Assembly (NCBI RefSeq): GCF_001180325.1
Contig: NZ_CVSZ01000035.1
Span: forward strand, 1 to 64,000
Reading direction: 5' to 3'
Source of the DNA: Prochlorococcus marinus
Lineage (GTDB): Bacteria > Cyanobacteriota > Cyanobacteriia > PCC-6307 > Cyanobiaceae
DNA: 64,000 nt
Positions 36,520 to 47,689 of the stretch are shown piece by piece. The notes under the pieces are model-generated. The model had not been told where the DNA came from, ran no database searches, and saw nothing but the letters and a program-made list of their open reading frames with translations. The position numbers were made by a program, and so were the translations under genes. Position 1 is the stretch's first letter, and each line of letters begins with the position of its first letter.

Positions 36520-39180
36520 ATGACATCTCAACTAATTAAAAAAATAGTTACTGGAGATGAGATAAGAAATGCTTTTTTAAAATTTTACAGTGAAAAATTA
36601 CATAAAATCATTCCAAGTGCATCTTTGATTCCAGATGACCCTACGGTTATGCTCACAATTGCTGGAATGCTACCTTTTAAACCTGTTTTTTTAGGTTTAC
36701 AAAAAAGACCATCAAAAAGGGCTACATCTAGCCAAAAGTGCATCAGAACAAACGATATAGAAAACGTTGGAGTTACAGCTAGACATCACACTTTTTTTGA
36801 AATGCTTGGTAATTTTTCTTTTGGAGATTACTTTAAACGAGAGGCTATTCAATGGGCTTGGGAATTAGTTACTGATATTTATCAACTTTCTGTTGAAAAT
36901 ATAATTGTGAGTGTTTTTCACGAAGACGAAGAGTCTGCAAAAATTTGGAGAGATGAAATTGGTATCCATCCAGATAGGATAGTGAAACTAGGTGAGGAAG
37001 ATAATTTTTGGTCATCTGGCAAAACAGGTCCATGTGGACCTTGTTCAGAACTTTATTATGATTTTCATCCTGAAAAGGGTCTGCAGAATATTGATTTAGA
37101 AGATGGAGATCGTTTTATTGAATTTTATAATCTTGTTTTTATGCAATATAATCGTGATCCTAGTGGAAAATTGACAGATTTAAAATCTAAAAATATTGAT
37201 ACAGGAATGGGTCTTGAAAGGATGGCTCAAATACTACAAAAAAAGCAAAATAATTATGAGACAGATTTAATTTTTCCTATCATTCAAAAAATTTGTGAGA
37301 TTGCAAATATTGATTATTTTTCTTCAGATGATAAAAACAAAATTTCTTTAAAAATCATTGGTGATCATACAAGAGCTGTCATTCATTTAATTTCTGATGG
37401 AGTAGCAGCAAGTAATCTCGGCAGGGGATATATATTAAGAAGGCTTATTAGAAGAATGATCAGACATGGGAGATTATTAGGTATAAAAAATGAGTTTTTA
37501 CCTCATATCGCTACTGTCGGGATCAATTTAATGCAAAATAATTATCCTAATTTAAAAAATAATAATGATTTAATTTTGAATGAGATAAAAATTGAAGAAA
37601 TCAGATTTAGGGAAACTCTTGAAAGAGGAGAGAAATTGCTAGATGAGATAATTTCTTCAGGGCAGAAATTAATTTCTGGTTTTAAAGCTTTTGAACTTTA
37701 TGATACTTATGGATTTCCTCTAGAACTTACTGTAGAAATTGCTGCAGAAAATAGTATCAGTGTAGATGTAAAGGGCTTTGAAGAAGAAATGAATTCCCAA
37801 AAAGAGAGAGCTAAAGCTGCTTCAAGTAATATTGATTTGACATTAGAGGGATCATTAGAGCGAGAAATAGATCTTTTTAACAAAACTGTTTTTAATGGTT
37901 ATGACTCACTTCTTTCTGAAGCTGAAATAAAAGGTATATTCTTGGATTCAACATTAGTTAAGCAAGCAACTGAAGGTCAGAAAGTTTTAATTGTTCTTGA
38001 TCAGACAACTTTTTATGCAGAATCTGGCGGTCAAGTTGGTGATATTGGAACGATATTTTCAAAAGATGTAGAGGTCTTGGTTGACAATGTTATTCGAAAG
38101 AAAAATGTTTTTTTACATTATGGAATGATAAAAAAAGGAATATTAACTATTGGACAAAAAGTTAACACTAATGTTAGTTCCTCAAATAGAGCTAAGGCTG
38201 CTGCAAATCATACAGCTACTCATTTATTACAATCTGCACTTAAATTAGTTGTTAATGAAAGTGTTGGACAGAAAGGTTCATTAGTAGCCTTCAATAAATT
38301 ACGATTTGACTTTAATTCCTCTAATCCTATTTCTAAAGATCAAATTTCAAAGATTGAGATTTTAGTTAACTCTTGGATTATGGAAAATCACGCTTTAGAA
38401 GTAAAAAATATGTCCAAGAGTGAGGCTCTTGAAAAGGGCGCAGTCGCCATGTTTGGAGAAAAATATGATGATGAAGTACGCGTTGTTAATGTGCCAGGAC
38501 TTTCGATGGAACTTTGTGGTGGCACACATGTTAAAACTACATCTGAATTAGGTTCTTTCAAAATAATTAGTGAGGAAGGAATCTCAGCTGGAGTAAGAAG
38601 AATCGAAGCATTATCAGGCCAATCAGCATTAGACTATTTCAGTGATAGAAATGCTTTAGTAAATCAACTAAGTGATTTGTTAAAAGCAAATCCTAATCAA
38701 CTTTTTGAAAGGGTTAATAATTTGCAAGCAGATCTTATTAATAAGAATAAAGAGATACAAAAAATGAAAGATGAAATCGCATATTTTAAATACTCTTCTA
38801 TAAAATCATCCGCAGAAATAGTAAATTCCTTTTCAATTTTAGTAAATCAGATTGATGGCTTAGATGGTAATTCTTTGCAATCTGCAGCACTTAATTTAAC
38901 CTCTCATTTGGGAAATAAAGCAATAGTGATTCTTGGGGGAATACCAAATCCAGAAAATAGAAAATTGTTATTTGTAGTTTCTTTAGGTAATGATTCAGTA
39001 AAAATAGGTTTGCATGCAGGTAAATTAATTAATGAGATTGCAAGAATTTGTTCGGGAGGTGGAGGAGGAAAGCCTAACTTTGCTCAAGCAGGTGCTAAAG
39101 ATATTGATAAGATAAGTGCTGCATTAGATTATGCTAAAAATCATTTGCAAAAAACATTAGATAGTCATTCTGATAAATAA
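36520..39180 (+). CDS. alaS: Alanyl-tRNA synthetase
   Basis: 886-aa, full-length class II synthetase: N-terminal [13 protein letters not shown]-like region (here [12 protein letters not shown]), [16 protein letters not shown], the editing-domain HTATHLLQ (near residue 565), zinc ligands with CGGTH (near 666), [10 protein letters not shown] and a C-Ala domain ending in [18 protein letters not shown]. All catalytic and editing motifs are present. Convergent with speA (16-bp overlap). Confidence 0.97.
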   Translation: MTSQLIKKIVTGDEIRNAFLKFYSEKLHKIIPSASLIPDDPTVMLTIAGMLPFKPVFLGLQKRPSKRATSSQKCIRTNDIENVGVTARHHTFFEMLGNFSFGDYFKREAIQWAWELVTDIYQLSVENIIVSVFHEDEESAKIWRDEIGIHPDRIVKLGEEDNFWSSGKTGPCGPCSELYYDFHPEKGLQNIDLEDGDRFIEFYNLVFMQYNRDPSGKLTDLKSKNIDTGMGLERMAQILQKKQNNYETDLIFPIIQKICEIANIDYFSSDDKNKISLKIIGDHTRAVIHLISDGVAASNLGRGYILRRLIRRMIRHGRLLGIKNEFLPHIATVGINLMQNNYPNLKNNNDLILNEIKIEEIRFRETLERGEKLLDEIISSGQKLISGFKAFELYDTYGFPLELTVEIAAENSISVDVKGFEEEMNSQKERAKAASSNIDLTLEGSLEREIDLFNKTVFNGYDSLLSEAEIKGIFLDSTLVKQATEGQKVLIVLDQTTFYAESGGQVGDIGTIFSKDVEVLVDNVIRKKNVFLHYGMIKKGILTIGQKVNTNVSSSNRAKAAANHTATHLLQSALKLVVNESVGQKGSLVAFNKLRFDFNSSNPISKDQISKIEILVNSWIMENHALEVKNMSKSEALEKGAVAMFGEKYDDEVRVVNVPGLSMELCGGTHVKTTSELGSFKIISEEGISAGVRRIEALSGQSALDYFSDRNALVNQLSDLLKANPNQLFERVNNLQADLINKNKEIQKMKDEIAYFKYSSIKSSAEIVNSFSILVNQIDGLDGNSLQSAALNLTSHLGNKAIVILGGIPNPENRKLLFVVSLGNDSVKIGLHAGKLINEIARICSGGGGGKPNFAQAGAKDIDKISAALDYAKNHLQKTLDSHSDK

Positions 39181-41111
39181 CTACTTTTTCTGAGACTAAT
39201 TTCGATTTGATCCATTAATTTCCTTGCTTCTTGAATAGTTAATTTTTTTTGATCAATTGCTGATTCAGTACTAATTCTTATAGATTCAACCAAAGAAGCG
39301 GAACTGTAATCTAATAATTGTAAAATTTCAGATTTACTGTCCTCTTTAATAATATTTTTGACCTTATATGAATTATCTTGATTGATATCTATATGAACAA
39401 TGTTTGTACTGCCAAATAAATTGTGCAAGTTTCCTAATGCTTCTTGATAGGCTCCAGTCATAAAAATCCCAATTAGATAATCTTTATTTTCCTCTGGCTT
39501 ATGTAAATTTAGTAATGATTTAATTTTTCCATTATCAAAAAAATTATTTAGTTTCCCATCTGAATCACAAGTTAAATCAGCAAAGTTCCCTTTGCAGAAA
39601 GGCTCCTCTAAGTGCCTATGTATTGGTGCAATTGGAAAAATCTGATTTATTGCCCAGCTATCGGGGATAGATTTAAATATAGATAAATTTGCATAATAAG
39701 TTGATGCAAGAGTTTCTGTAATTTCAGATAAATCAGGGTGATTGATTTCTTCATTATTCAGGTTATCAGAAATTTCTTTTGCGCAAGCCCAAGTAAGTTC
39801 TTCGGCATAAGCTCTTTCTGACAAACTTAAAAATCCTAATCTAAAAGCGACTAAGCAATCTTCTTTAAACTTTTTTGCGTCATTCCATAGTTCAATTATT
39901 TGAGATAAATTAATTTTTTTATTTTTAATTTTTTTTAATTCATAGAAAGTTTCTAGTAAATTTGAAATTATTAATTTTTGATTTTTTTTATCAGAAATTT
40001 GTAGTTTGGAACTGACATGGCTTGTTCCTAAGACATTAAAAATTAAAACTGAACAATGACTAATTATTGCTCTTCCACTTTCTGAGATTATGGTTGGATG
40101 CTTGATATTATTTACTTCACATGAATCCTTAATAGTTGCAATTACATCGTTAGCATAATTTTGAAGAGAATAATTAGTAGAGGTGTTGGAGGAGGTTTTA
40201 GTTCCATCAAAATCTATTCCTAATCCTCCCCCAACGTCGATATATTGCATTGGGGCTCCTAGTTTGCATAGTTCAACATATATTTGACTCGCTTCTTGTA
40301 ATGCGTCTTTAATCACAGCAATATCACTTATTTGACTTCCTATATGAAAATGGAGCAATTTCATTTCGTTGATAAGATTTGCTTCTTTTAGTTCTTGTAT
40401 TGTCGACATAATTTCTGGGATTGATAATCCAAATTTGGAATTATCTCCAATAGATTTACTCCACCTACCACTACTTTTACTTGATAACTTTGCTCTAATT
40501 CCTATCAATGGAGTCGCTTTAAGTTCTTGAACTGCTTGAATAATTCTTTTTACCTCATCTCGTTGTTCAATAACTATTATTGGATTTTTGCCAAGTTTTC
40601 TGGCCAAAGTAGCAATCTCGATATATTTCTTATCTTTATATCCGTTGCATATTAATAATGAATTTTGGTTTTCAAGAAGTGCAAGGCCAATTAATAGTTC
40701 TGATTTACTTCCTACTTCCAAGCCAAAATTCCATTGACTACCAAACTCTATTATCTTTTCTAGGACATTTTTCTGTTGATTACATTTGACAGGAAAAACG
40801 CCTTGATAAATGTTCTTATATTTATAGGTTTTTATTGCTTTTAAAAAAGAGTCATGTAATGCATTGATGCGATCTTTCAAGATATCATTAAATCTTATGA
40901 TTAATGGAGGATTTACTTCTCTACTTTTAAGTTCTTTGACAAGCTTAAAAAGATCAATCTTATTTTCAGATTTTATATCTTTAGTTACTGATATATTTCC
41001 TTTGGAATTTATAGAAAAATATTTATCTCCCCATTTGTCTATGTTGTAAGTCGAAATACTATCTTTAATAGTCCAAATATTCTTTAATTTTTTCGGTTCA
41101 AAATTGGTCAA
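39165..41111 (-). CDS. speA: Biosynthetic arginine decarboxylase
   Basis: PLP enzyme making agmatine for polyamine synthesis, group IV decarboxylase. The PLP-lysine motif is PVKCNQQK; later come [14 protein letters not shown] and AVGRYQGS-like and [18 protein letters not shown]-like C-terminal motifs ([19 protein letters not shown]). I choose TTG 41111 ([13 protein letters not shown], 648 aa), the length I remember for Prochlorococcus SpeA. A GTG at 41195 would add 28 residues without family resemblance. Confidence 0.93.
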   Translation of the reverse strand: MTNFEPKKLKNIWTIKDSISTYNIDKWGDKYFSINSKGNISVTKDIKSENKIDLFKLVKELKSREVNPPLIIRFNDILKDRINALHDSFLKAIKTYKYKNIYQGVFPVKCNQQKNVLEKIIEFGSQWNFGLEVGSKSELLIGLALLENQNSLLICNGYKDKKYIEIATLARKLGKNPIIVIEQRDEVKRIIQAVQELKATPLIGIRAKLSSKSSGRWSKSIGDNSKFGLSIPEIMSTIQELKEANLINEMKLLHFHIGSQISDIAVIKDALQEASQIYVELCKLGAPMQYIDVGGGLGIDFDGTKTSSNTSTNYSLQNYANDVIATIKDSCEVNNIKHPTIISESGRAIISHCSVLIFNVLGTSHVSSKLQISDKKNQKLIISNLLETFYELKKIKNKKINLSQIIELWNDAKKFKEDCLVAFRLGFLSLSERAYAEELTWACAKEISDNLNNEEINHPDLSEITETLASTYYANLSIFKSIPDSWAINQIFPIAPIHRHLEEPFCKGNFADLTCDSDGKLNNFFDNGKIKSLLNLHKPEENKDYLIGIFMTGAYQEALGNLHNLFGSTNIVHIDINQDNSYKVKNIIKEDSKSEILQLLDYSSASLVESIRISTESAIDQKKLTIQEARKLMDQIEISLRKSSYLSE

Positions 41112-41232
41112 TTTATATTTAGTGGTTAATAAATGTTTTTGAAAATAACTCAAAACAATATCTTTTATTTTAATGATTACTTGCCAAGTTACCACCTAAA
41201 AGCTGAATATACATAGAGTGATTATCAACTAA

Positions 41233-41691
41233 ATGACTAAAGAAAGAACCTTTATTGCAATTAAACCAGATGGAGTTCAAAGAGGATATGTTGCTGAGAT
41301 TATTGGCAGATTTGAAAAAAAAGGATTTAAATTAGTTGGATTAAAGCAATTAATTCCTTCAAAAGATCTTGCTCAAAATCATTATGGAGTACATAGAGAA
41401 AGACCCTTTTTTGGTGATTTAGTAGACTTTATTTCCAGTGGTCCTGTTGTAGCAATGGTGTGGGAAGGCGAAGGAGTTATTTTGAGTTCTAGAAAACTAA
41501 TAGGTGCGACAAAACCTCTGGAAGCAGAGCCTGGAACAATAAGAGGAGATTTAGCTGTTGATATTGGGAGGAATATTATTCATGGTTCTGATGGAGAAGA
41601 TACAGCAAAATTTGAAATTGATCTATGGTTTAACGAAGAGGAATTATGTCAGTGGGAAACTTCTGACGCGAAATGGCGATCTGAAAATTAA
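41233..41691 (+). CDS. ndk: Nucleoside diphosphate kinase
   Basis: Transfers phosphate between nucleoside tri- and diphosphates. 152 aa, hexamer/tetramer-forming family, with [15 protein letters not shown] at the start, [10 protein letters not shown] and the active-site histidine in NIIHGSDG (His117). The start ATG is close to the 5' end of divergent speA. It ends 3 bp before the convergent thiO stop. Confidence 0.97.
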   Translation: MTKERTFIAIKPDGVQRGYVAEIIGRFEKKGFKLVGLKQLIPSKDLAQNHYGVHRERPFFGDLVDFISSGPVVAMVWEGEGVILSSRKLIGATKPLEAEPGTIRGDLAVDIGRNIIHGSDGEDTAKFEIDLWFNEEELCQWETSDAKWRSEN

Positions 41692-41694
41692 AAT

Positions 41695-42804
41695 TTAAAT
41701 CGCAAATCTATCTAAACTAAATTTTTCTAAAAAGTTTTTTTCTATTTCTTTGAGATTTTTATTTTGAACTACTTTCAAAATAAGATCACTTGTTATTGCA
41801 GAAAATAAAACTCCATTTCTGTAATGCCCTGTAGCTATAAAAAGATTTTCAATATTTGATTTTCCAATTATTGGTTTTACATCTGGTGTGCAAGGTCTAA
41901 ATCCCCACCAATGTTCCATTTGTGGCCAATTAATAGCTTCTGGCAATAAGGAGCGAATGCCTTCTTGCAGTTGTTTTATTCCATTAGGAGTATTACCTTG
42001 ATTAAATTTTGAATCTTTTTCAACTGTCGCGCCAACTATAATAAGTCCATCATCACGAGGTACTAGATAAGTTTTTGGACCAAAAATAATCCTTTTCAAA
42101 AAATTTGTTGGACCTTGTATTGATAGCATTTGTCCCTTTACAGGAAAGACTGGAATCTTACTAAAAATTTTTTTACTCCAAGCACCGCTGCATATAATTG
42201 CTTTTTCGCAGTTAATTTTTTTTATTTCCCCAGTTGCACATAAAACTGTTGCACCTTTAATTTTGTTTTTTTCGAATGTCAAATCCTCTACTTCAGACCC
42301 TTCTTGAAATTCGACTCCATGTAAGGAGCATGCTCTCTCAAGAGCACGCATTAGTCTTCTTCGGTTATCTATTTGACCATCTTGTTCAAAAAGTAAACCA
42401 TGTTTCCAAATAGAATTTATTCCATTAATTTCTGTTTGAAGATCTTTGTGATTTAAATATTTTCCATATTTATAAGTGGGAAACTCTTCAAGATCTTCTT
42501 TGTTTTTAAAAGGAACTACTATGCCACATTTTTTTAATCCGCATTTAATATTACTATCTTGTTCAATACTTTTTATCCACTTAGGAATTAGATTTTGACT
42601 TTCTTGGCCAAATTTTAATAATTCATCTTCGAGCCCTTCGGCATGAGTAGCTAACATTCCTGCAGCAACAAATCCAGCTGATTCATTTCTGTTTTTGCTT
42701 AAAACTAAAACTTTGAAGTTATTTCTAGAAAATTCATAAGCTATAGATAAACCTAAAAGTCCACCGCCAATTATTAATATTGAATTTTTGGTTTCTTGTG
42801 CCAT
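41695..42804 (-). CDS. thiO: Glycine oxidase ThiO
   Basis: FAD oxidase of 369 aa, likely oxidising glycine to iminoglycine for the thiazole moiety of thiamine. Rossmann loop IIGGGLLGLSIAYEFSRNN; ESAGFVAAGMLATHAEG; ICSGAWSKK; and the C-terminal ATGHYRNGVLFS motif that marks ThiO. Related to D-amino-acid oxidases, but the latter motif supports ThiO. Together with thiL it makes the window rich in thiamine genes, though not in one operon. Confidence 0.9.
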   Translation of the reverse strand: MAQETKNSILIIGGGLLGLSIAYEFSRNNFKVLVLSKNRNESAGFVAAGMLATHAEGLEDELLKFGQESQNLIPKWIKSIEQDSNIKCGLKKCGIVVPFKNKEDLEEFPTYKYGKYLNHKDLQTEINGINSIWKHGLLFEQDGQIDNRRRLMRALERACSLHGVEFQEGSEVEDLTFEKNKIKGATVLCATGEIKKINCEKAIICSGAWSKKIFSKIPVFPVKGQMLSIQGPTNFLKRIIFGPKTYLVPRDDGLIIVGATVEKDSKFNQGNTPNGIKQLQEGIRSLLPEAINWPQMEHWWGFRPCTPDVKPIIGKSNIENLFIATGHYRNGVLFSAITSDLILKVVQNKNLKEIEKNFLEKFSLDRFAI

Positions 42805-42883
42805 TTAAAAATTAATATTTTTATTTGTGTTTTGGTCCTCTTTTCCTTTATATCCAATAATATTAATAAAGAGACTTTTAATA

Positions 42884-44356
42884 ATGAACAATTTGGAATC
42901 TTGGGAAGCTGTGATTGGTTTGGAAACTCATGTACAGCTTAATACGAAAAGTAAAATATTCACATCTGCGTCAACAGCTTTTGGTGATGCACCTAATACG
43001 CATATAGATCCTGTAGTTTGTGGGTTACCAGGAACTCTTCCAGTTCTGAATGAGACTGTTCTTGAGTATGCTGTAAAAACTTCGTTAGCATTAAATTTAA
43101 ACGTTGCAGAACATTGTAAATTTGATAGAAAACAATATTTTTATCCTGATCTACCTAAAAATTATCAAATTTCACAATTTGATGAGCCACTAGCTGAAAA
43201 TGGTTGGTTAGAGGTTGAAATAATTGAAAAGGACAAAGAACCTTATATCAAAAAAATTGGTATAGAGAGGCTACATATGGAAGAAGACGCCGGAAAACTA
43301 GTCCATTCAGGAAGTGATAGATTAGCTGGCTCTAAGTATTCTTTAGTTGATTACAATCGTGCCGGAATAGCACTTTGTGAGATTGTAAGTAAACCTGATA
43401 TTAGATCAGGTAAAGAGGCATCTGAATATGCTTCAGAGATTAGAAGAACAGTAAGATATCTAGGGGTATCAGACGGAAATATGCAAGAGGGTTCATTACG
43501 CTGTGATGTCAATATTTCAGTTAGAAAAGGACCTAATGCTCCCTTTGGTACCAAAGTGGAAATAAAAAATATGAATTCATTTTCTGCAATTCAAAAGGCT
43601 TGTGATTATGAAATAGCTAGACAAATAGAAGTTTATGAAAATGGAGGAAAAATTTTCCAAGAAACAAGGTTATGGGATGAAGCTAAGCAATTAACGAAAA
43701 GCATGAGATTAAAAGAAGGTAGCAGTGACTATAGATATTTTCCTGATCCTGACTTAGGTCCAATTGAAATAACAAAAGCCCAACAAGAAATATGGTTTAA
43801 AGAACTACCAGAATTACCTTCAAAGAAAAGAAAGAAATTCGTAAGTCAATTTGGGTTGTCTGCATATGATGCAAGGGTAATTACTGATGAAATAAGCATG
43901 GCAAACTTTTTTGAAGAAACAGTAGCAAATGGTGCCGAGGCCAAACTAGCTTCAAATTGGGTAACAAGTGATATTGTGGGCTATTTAAAATCAAACAAGC
44001 TAAGTTTTAGTGAATTAAAGCTTAGTCCTGAAAATCTTGCTGAAATGATTAACATGATTTCAAAAAATATAATTAGTGGAAAAATTGCAAAAGAAATTTT
44101 ACCTGAACTTATTCAAAAAAATATTTCTCCGAAAAAATTAGTTGAAGAAAAAGGGTTGGCAATGATATCTGATTCTTCAAGTATTTTACCAATAATTGAT
44201 GAACTTATAAATGAACATCCAAATGAAGTTCAAGCATTTAAAAATGGCAAAACTAAGTTACTTGGTTTTTTTGTTGGTCAACTTATGAAAAGAACAAAAG
44301 GTAAAGCTGATCCTAAACTTGCAAATAAACTTCTTATGGAAAAATTAAATAGCTAA
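42884..44356 (+). CDS. gatB: Aspartyl/glutamyl-tRNA(Asn/Gln) amidotransferase subunit B
   Basis: Part of the GatCAB complex that amidates misacylated tRNAs; binds the tRNA and presents the acyl group. I start at ATG 42884 (490 aa, MNNLESWEAVIGLETHVQL). The longer frame from 42827 adds 19 hydrophobic residues that do not fit. Motifs: VIGLETHVQLNTKSKIF, DRKQYFYPDLPKNYQIS, EIKNMNSF and DYRYFPDPDLGP. It carries the GatB/YqeY C-terminal domain. Convergent with coaE. Confidence 0.95.
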   Translation: MNNLESWEAVIGLETHVQLNTKSKIFTSASTAFGDAPNTHIDPVVCGLPGTLPVLNETVLEYAVKTSLALNLNVAEHCKFDRKQYFYPDLPKNYQISQFDEPLAENGWLEVEIIEKDKEPYIKKIGIERLHMEEDAGKLVHSGSDRLAGSKYSLVDYNRAGIALCEIVSKPDIRSGKEASEYASEIRRTVRYLGVSDGNMQEGSLRCDVNISVRKGPNAPFGTKVEIKNMNSFSAIQKACDYEIARQIEVYENGGKIFQETRLWDEAKQLTKSMRLKEGSSDYRYFPDPDLGPIEITKAQQEIWFKELPELPSKKRKKFVSQFGLSAYDARVITDEISMANFFEETVANGAEAKLASNWVTSDIVGYLKSNKLSFSELKLSPENLAEMINMISKNIISGKIAKEILPELIQKNISPKKLVEEKGLAMISDSSSILPIIDELINEHPNEVQAFKNGKTKLLGFFVGQLMKRTKGKADPKLANKLLMEKLNS

Positions 44357-44359
44357 AAC

Positions 44360-44977
44360 TTAAAGAAGCTCTTTTATCGTATTGATCCATTTATTTTGAT
44401 TATCCGAATTCTCTAAAATAATATCTGAGAATTTTCTTTTTTCTTCAAAACTTAATTGAAAATTTATCAATGCATATGCTTCTTTTTCGCTAATTTTATC
44501 TCTTGTGATAAGTCTGTTTTTTTGTATTTCTTTAGAACATTTAACTAACCATATTTCAGTGCAAATATCTTCAAATTTTGCTTCAAACAATAATGGAATA
44601 ACCAATACTATAGTTTGATTATTTCTGTATTGACTGCATTCTTCTATCATTCTTTCTTTAATTAATGGGTGAAGTAGTTTTTCAATCCATTCCTTGCTAG
44701 CTGAATGTTTAAAAATAATGTTCCTTAAAAGTTTTCTGTTTATTTTCCTTTCTGAATTGCTTTTATTATCAATAATTTTATTTCCAAAATAATCTAAAAT
44801 CTTTTTATATCCATATGTATTTGGTTTGATTAATTCTCTTGAAAAATGATCTGCATCTAAAATTGGTATGTTTTTATGTTTTCTAATGTAATTAGTTATG
44901 GTTGTCTTCCCACTTGCAATACCTCCTGTTAAACCAATCCTTCTTTGGTTGTTTTTTAATTTTTGAAGAATGTCCAT
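44360..44977 (-). CDS. coaE: Dephospho-CoA kinase
   Basis: Last step of CoA synthesis: ATP-dependent phosphorylation of dephospho-CoA. 205 aa with the P-loop GLTGGIASGKTT, DADHFSRELI and VIPLLFEAKFE. P-loop-type kinase fold, C-terminal helical end. It is convergent with gatB (3-bp gap) and divergent from argJ (76 bp). Confidence 0.93.
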   Translation of the reverse strand: MDILQKLKNNQRRIGLTGGIASGKTTITNYIRKHKNIPILDADHFSRELIKPNTYGYKKILDYFGNKIIDNKSNSERKINRKLLRNIIFKHSASKEWIEKLLHPLIKERMIEECSQYRNNQTIVLVIPLLFEAKFEDICTEIWLVKCSKEIQKNRLITRDKISEKEAYALINFQLSFEEKRKFSDIILENSDNQNKWINTIKELL

Positions 44978-45053
44978 ACAATTAATAATAATCTAATTAC
45001 TTAGTTTCTTTAGTATTAAAGAGTAGTTAGTATGAATTAAAATACCAAAAAGT

Positions 45054-46292
45054 TTGAGCCAGATAGATTCCAATTGGTCGTTTGTTGATGACAGTAAGGT
45101 AACACCTAAGGGTTTTCTTTTTGCTGGTATATCTGCTGGTTTAAAAGCTTCTAATAAAAAAGATTTAGCACTAATACTCGCTCCAGAAGGAAGTATTTTT
45201 AGTGGGATGTTTACCCAATCAATAGTTCGAGCTTCTTGTGTGGATATTTGTGAGGAAAGGATTAAAACAACTTCAGGTTTTGTAAGAGCAATACTAATTA
45301 ATTCTGGTCAAGCAAATGCCTGTACAGGAAATCTTGGCATTCAACATTTTCAAATTGCTACAGGAAAGATTGCGGAACTTTTAGGAATAAAAGAAGAAGA
45401 GGTTTTAATGTGCTCAACTGGTGTAATTGGTGTTCCAATACAAATAAATGATTTAGTAAAAAATTTACCGAATTTAGTTAGTGATTTAAAGGATAATAAT
45501 TTTGAAAATGCAGCAGAAGCAATTTTAACTACTGATTTGACTTTGAAAAAAGTGTCAATAGAGACGATTATTCAAGGTAGAAAAATAAAAATAGCAGGAT
45601 TTGCAAAAGGTTCCGGAATGATTTACCCCAACATGGCTACAATGCTTGCTTTTCTAACCATTGATGCGGGAATACAAAAAGAAGAATGGGACAAAATGAT
45701 TGCTATTGCGGTTCAAAAATCTTTTAATGCAATATCAGTTGATGGAGAGACAAGCACAAATGATTCTTTTGTTGGAATAAATGCAGGAGAGAAAATTGAA
45801 AAAAGGTTTTTTCCAATTATCCAGAAAGGGATTGATATTGTATGTCAGAACTTGGCAAAAAATATTGCAAGGGATGGAGAGGGAGCAAATTGTTTATTAG
45901 AAGTTTTGGTTCAAGGAGCAAAAAATACAGATGATGCAATTATGCTCGCGAAATCTATTTGTAATTCTGCTTTGGTAAAAACTGCGATACATGGTTGTGA
46001 TCCGAATTGGGGACGAATTATTTCCGCTGCAGGTAATTCTGGAGTTAAATTTAATTTAAATGACGTTGACTTGTATATAGGAAACGCTCAGATTTTGGAA
46101 AATGGCAAGTTAAATAAATATGATCCACAAAAAGTCACAGACTATATTAAGTCCAGAATGAAAGGTAGATATTTAGTAGATGATATTGTAAAAATTATGA
46201 TTAATCTAAATTCTGGCGAATCGAAAGGCACAGCTTGGGGGTGCGATCTTTCTAAAAAATATGTTGAAATTAATAGCGAGTATACAACTTAG
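45054..46292 (+). CDS. argJ: Bifunctional ornithine acetyltransferase / N-acetylglutamate synthase
   Basis: ArgJ recycles the acetyl group in arginine synthesis. 412 aa from TTG 45054 (MSQIDSNWSFVDD). The precursor is cleaved before the nucleophile threonine in KGSGMIYPNMATMLAF (Thr196). Also GDGEGANCL-like (ARDGEGANCLLEVLV) and HGCDPNWGRIISAAGNSG. Complete. The last 26 bp (46266-46291) recur almost unchanged at 48056-48081, on the far side of the next gene. Confidence 0.95.
   Translation: MSQIDSNWSFVDDSKVTPKGFLFAGISAGLKASNKKDLALILAPEGSIFSGMFTQSIVRASCVDICEERIKTTSGFVRAILINSGQANACTGNLGIQHFQIATGKIAELLGIKEEEVLMCSTGVIGVPIQINDLVKNLPNLVSDLKDNNFENAAEAILTTDLTLKKVSIETIIQGRKIKIAGFAKGSGMIYPNMATMLAFLTIDAGIQKEEWDKMIAIAVQKSFNAISVDGETSTNDSFVGINAGEKIEKRFFPIIQKGIDIVCQNLAKNIARDGEGANCLLEVLVQGAKNTDDAIMLAKSICNSALVKTAIHGCDPNWGRIISAAGNSGVKFNLNDVDLYIGNAQILENGKLNKYDPQKVTDYIKSRMKGRYLVDDIVKIMINLNSGESKGTAWGCDLSKKYVEINSEYTT
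46266..46291 (+). repeat. Direct repeat, left copy (argJ 3' end)
   Basis: 26 bp beginning GAAATTAATAGCGA and ending ACTTA. It matches the right copy at 48056-48081 at 24 of 26 positions. The left copy is inside argJ and supplies its last eight codons and part of the stop. This is the arrangement expected when an element integrates at the 3' end of a gene and restores it. Confidence 0.85.
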
Positions 46293-46420
46293 CTCAGATC
46301 CATTGCGCTGCAAGGAGTTTGGGCAAATAAGAAAGGATGTGAAACACTAATAAAACAGTGCTTTAGTGAAAGCAATAACTTTCAGCGAGAAAAACCTAAA
46401 TAAAACACTAAATATTGAGT

Positions 46421-47689
46421 TTATTTGAGTTGATAAACTGCTAAATCTTTTGTTTTAAGATCTCCAAGCGCGACTTTTTCTAGTCTTTCTAATCTCGCTA
46501 AAAGTGCATCATTTTGAGCAATAATATTTTTGTTATTTTCTTTCAAATCAGCAATTTCTTCTTTTAATTCTTTTGTTTCTTTCATACTAATTTGAGTAGG
46601 TTTTGTTGCCTTACCTAACTTCCATACAAACCCTGCTCTCGCAGAAAAAGTATCTTCAAAATCACCTGCGTAATCTTGACCTGGCATAGTCATTGATGCA
46701 GCATAGTTAATTGATAATTTGTCATTAACTTTAGAAGCACAACCACCAGAAAAAGCAAAATCACCTCCATGAGTTCCAGTTCCTAATCCGCAAGCGAGAG
46801 TTGTATCTGTTGGAACTGTTGGTAATCCAGTTAAAGCAGCACTTAATGCACCAACATTATTAATTGATTGTTCTACATCTCTTCCATTGATAAGTAACTT
46901 GGTTCCATTTGTATAGTCGATTGGAATTGAATTACCGTTAGCATCTTTCGCATAAACTTTTTGTCTTCCATTTTCTTCTTTTGTGATCCATGAGTTTTTA
47001 CCAATATGTAATTCTCCATTTGCTTTTTTTGTAATTAATGGTTCTCCATCAATTGCGAGTCCCTCTGAAGTTATATCAATGTCATTTTCATCTGTTCCAA
47101 TCTGGATAGTGCCATCAGCATTTTTAGTAATAACAGCAGCACCATCAATATTCAAACCATCTGCAACTACATCGATATCGTCACCATCCGCACCTAGTTG
47201 AATAGTCCCATCATTATTTTGTTTAATCATTGTTTCTCCGTTACTGCCTCCACTAGTTATTTCTGATGTTTTAATCCTAAGTAATTCACTATCTCCATCA
47301 TTTGTTAGAACAATACTTCCATCAGATGGTCCTCCTCCGATGGAGGGTCTTTGAAAAATAGTCATTTCTCCCACTCCTGACGCTGTTATTGTTGTATCTC
47401 TCCAAGTATTGGTTGACCAGTTATAAACGTGATATTGATGGTTTCCAGTAAAAACAAATATTTCACCGGTATTTGAGCTTATAAAACTATTTCCTGCATT
47501 GTAGCTGTTTCCACTAAATGCCTTTTCAGAGAGCAATGTTCTTGTTCCATTTGTGCTATCAATTCCGTAAATATAATTTGTATTATTTCCGCTGGATTGT
47601 ATTCCAAAAGCATCATAGTCAGCCTTTGCAGGACTAGTGCTAACTACAAAAATCATACTAGCGGCTATAGAAGAGTAAAGATTTCTCAT
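46421..47689 (-). CDS. YadA-like trimeric surface protein with C-terminal coiled coil
   Basis: I start at ATG 47689 (MRNLYSSIAASMIFVVSTSPAKA, signal peptide); an upstream ATG at 47731 adds 14 residues that make it look less like a signal. Residues about 140-240 hold two near-copies of a ~33-residue unit (GTIQLGADGDDIDVV... / GTIQIGTDENDIDIT...), a passenger-like repeat. Then a region resembling the YadA membrane anchor (LSAALTGLP ... ACGLGTGTHGGDFAFSGG ... SARAGFVWKLG). A coiled coil (KEEIADLKENNKNIIAQNDALLARLERLEK) follows the anchor, which is unusual. It lies in the direct-repeat-flanked segment. Confidence 0.78.
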   Translation of the reverse strand: MRNLYSSIAASMIFVVSTSPAKADYDAFGIQSSGNNTNYIYGIDSTNGTRTLLSEKAFSGNSYNAGNSFISSNTGEIFVFTGNHQYHVYNWSTNTWRDTTITASGVGEMTIFQRPSIGGGPSDGSIVLTNDGDSELLRIKTSEITSGGSNGETMIKQNNDGTIQLGADGDDIDVVADGLNIDGAAVITKNADGTIQIGTDENDIDITSEGLAIDGEPLITKKANGELHIGKNSWITKEENGRQKVYAKDANGNSIPIDYTNGTKLLINGRDVEQSINNVGALSAALTGLPTVPTDTTLACGLGTGTHGGDFAFSGGCASKVNDKLSINYAASMTMPGQDYAGDFEDTFSARAGFVWKLGKATKPTQISMKETKELKEEIADLKENNKNIIAQNDALLARLERLEKVALGDLKTKDLAVYQLK

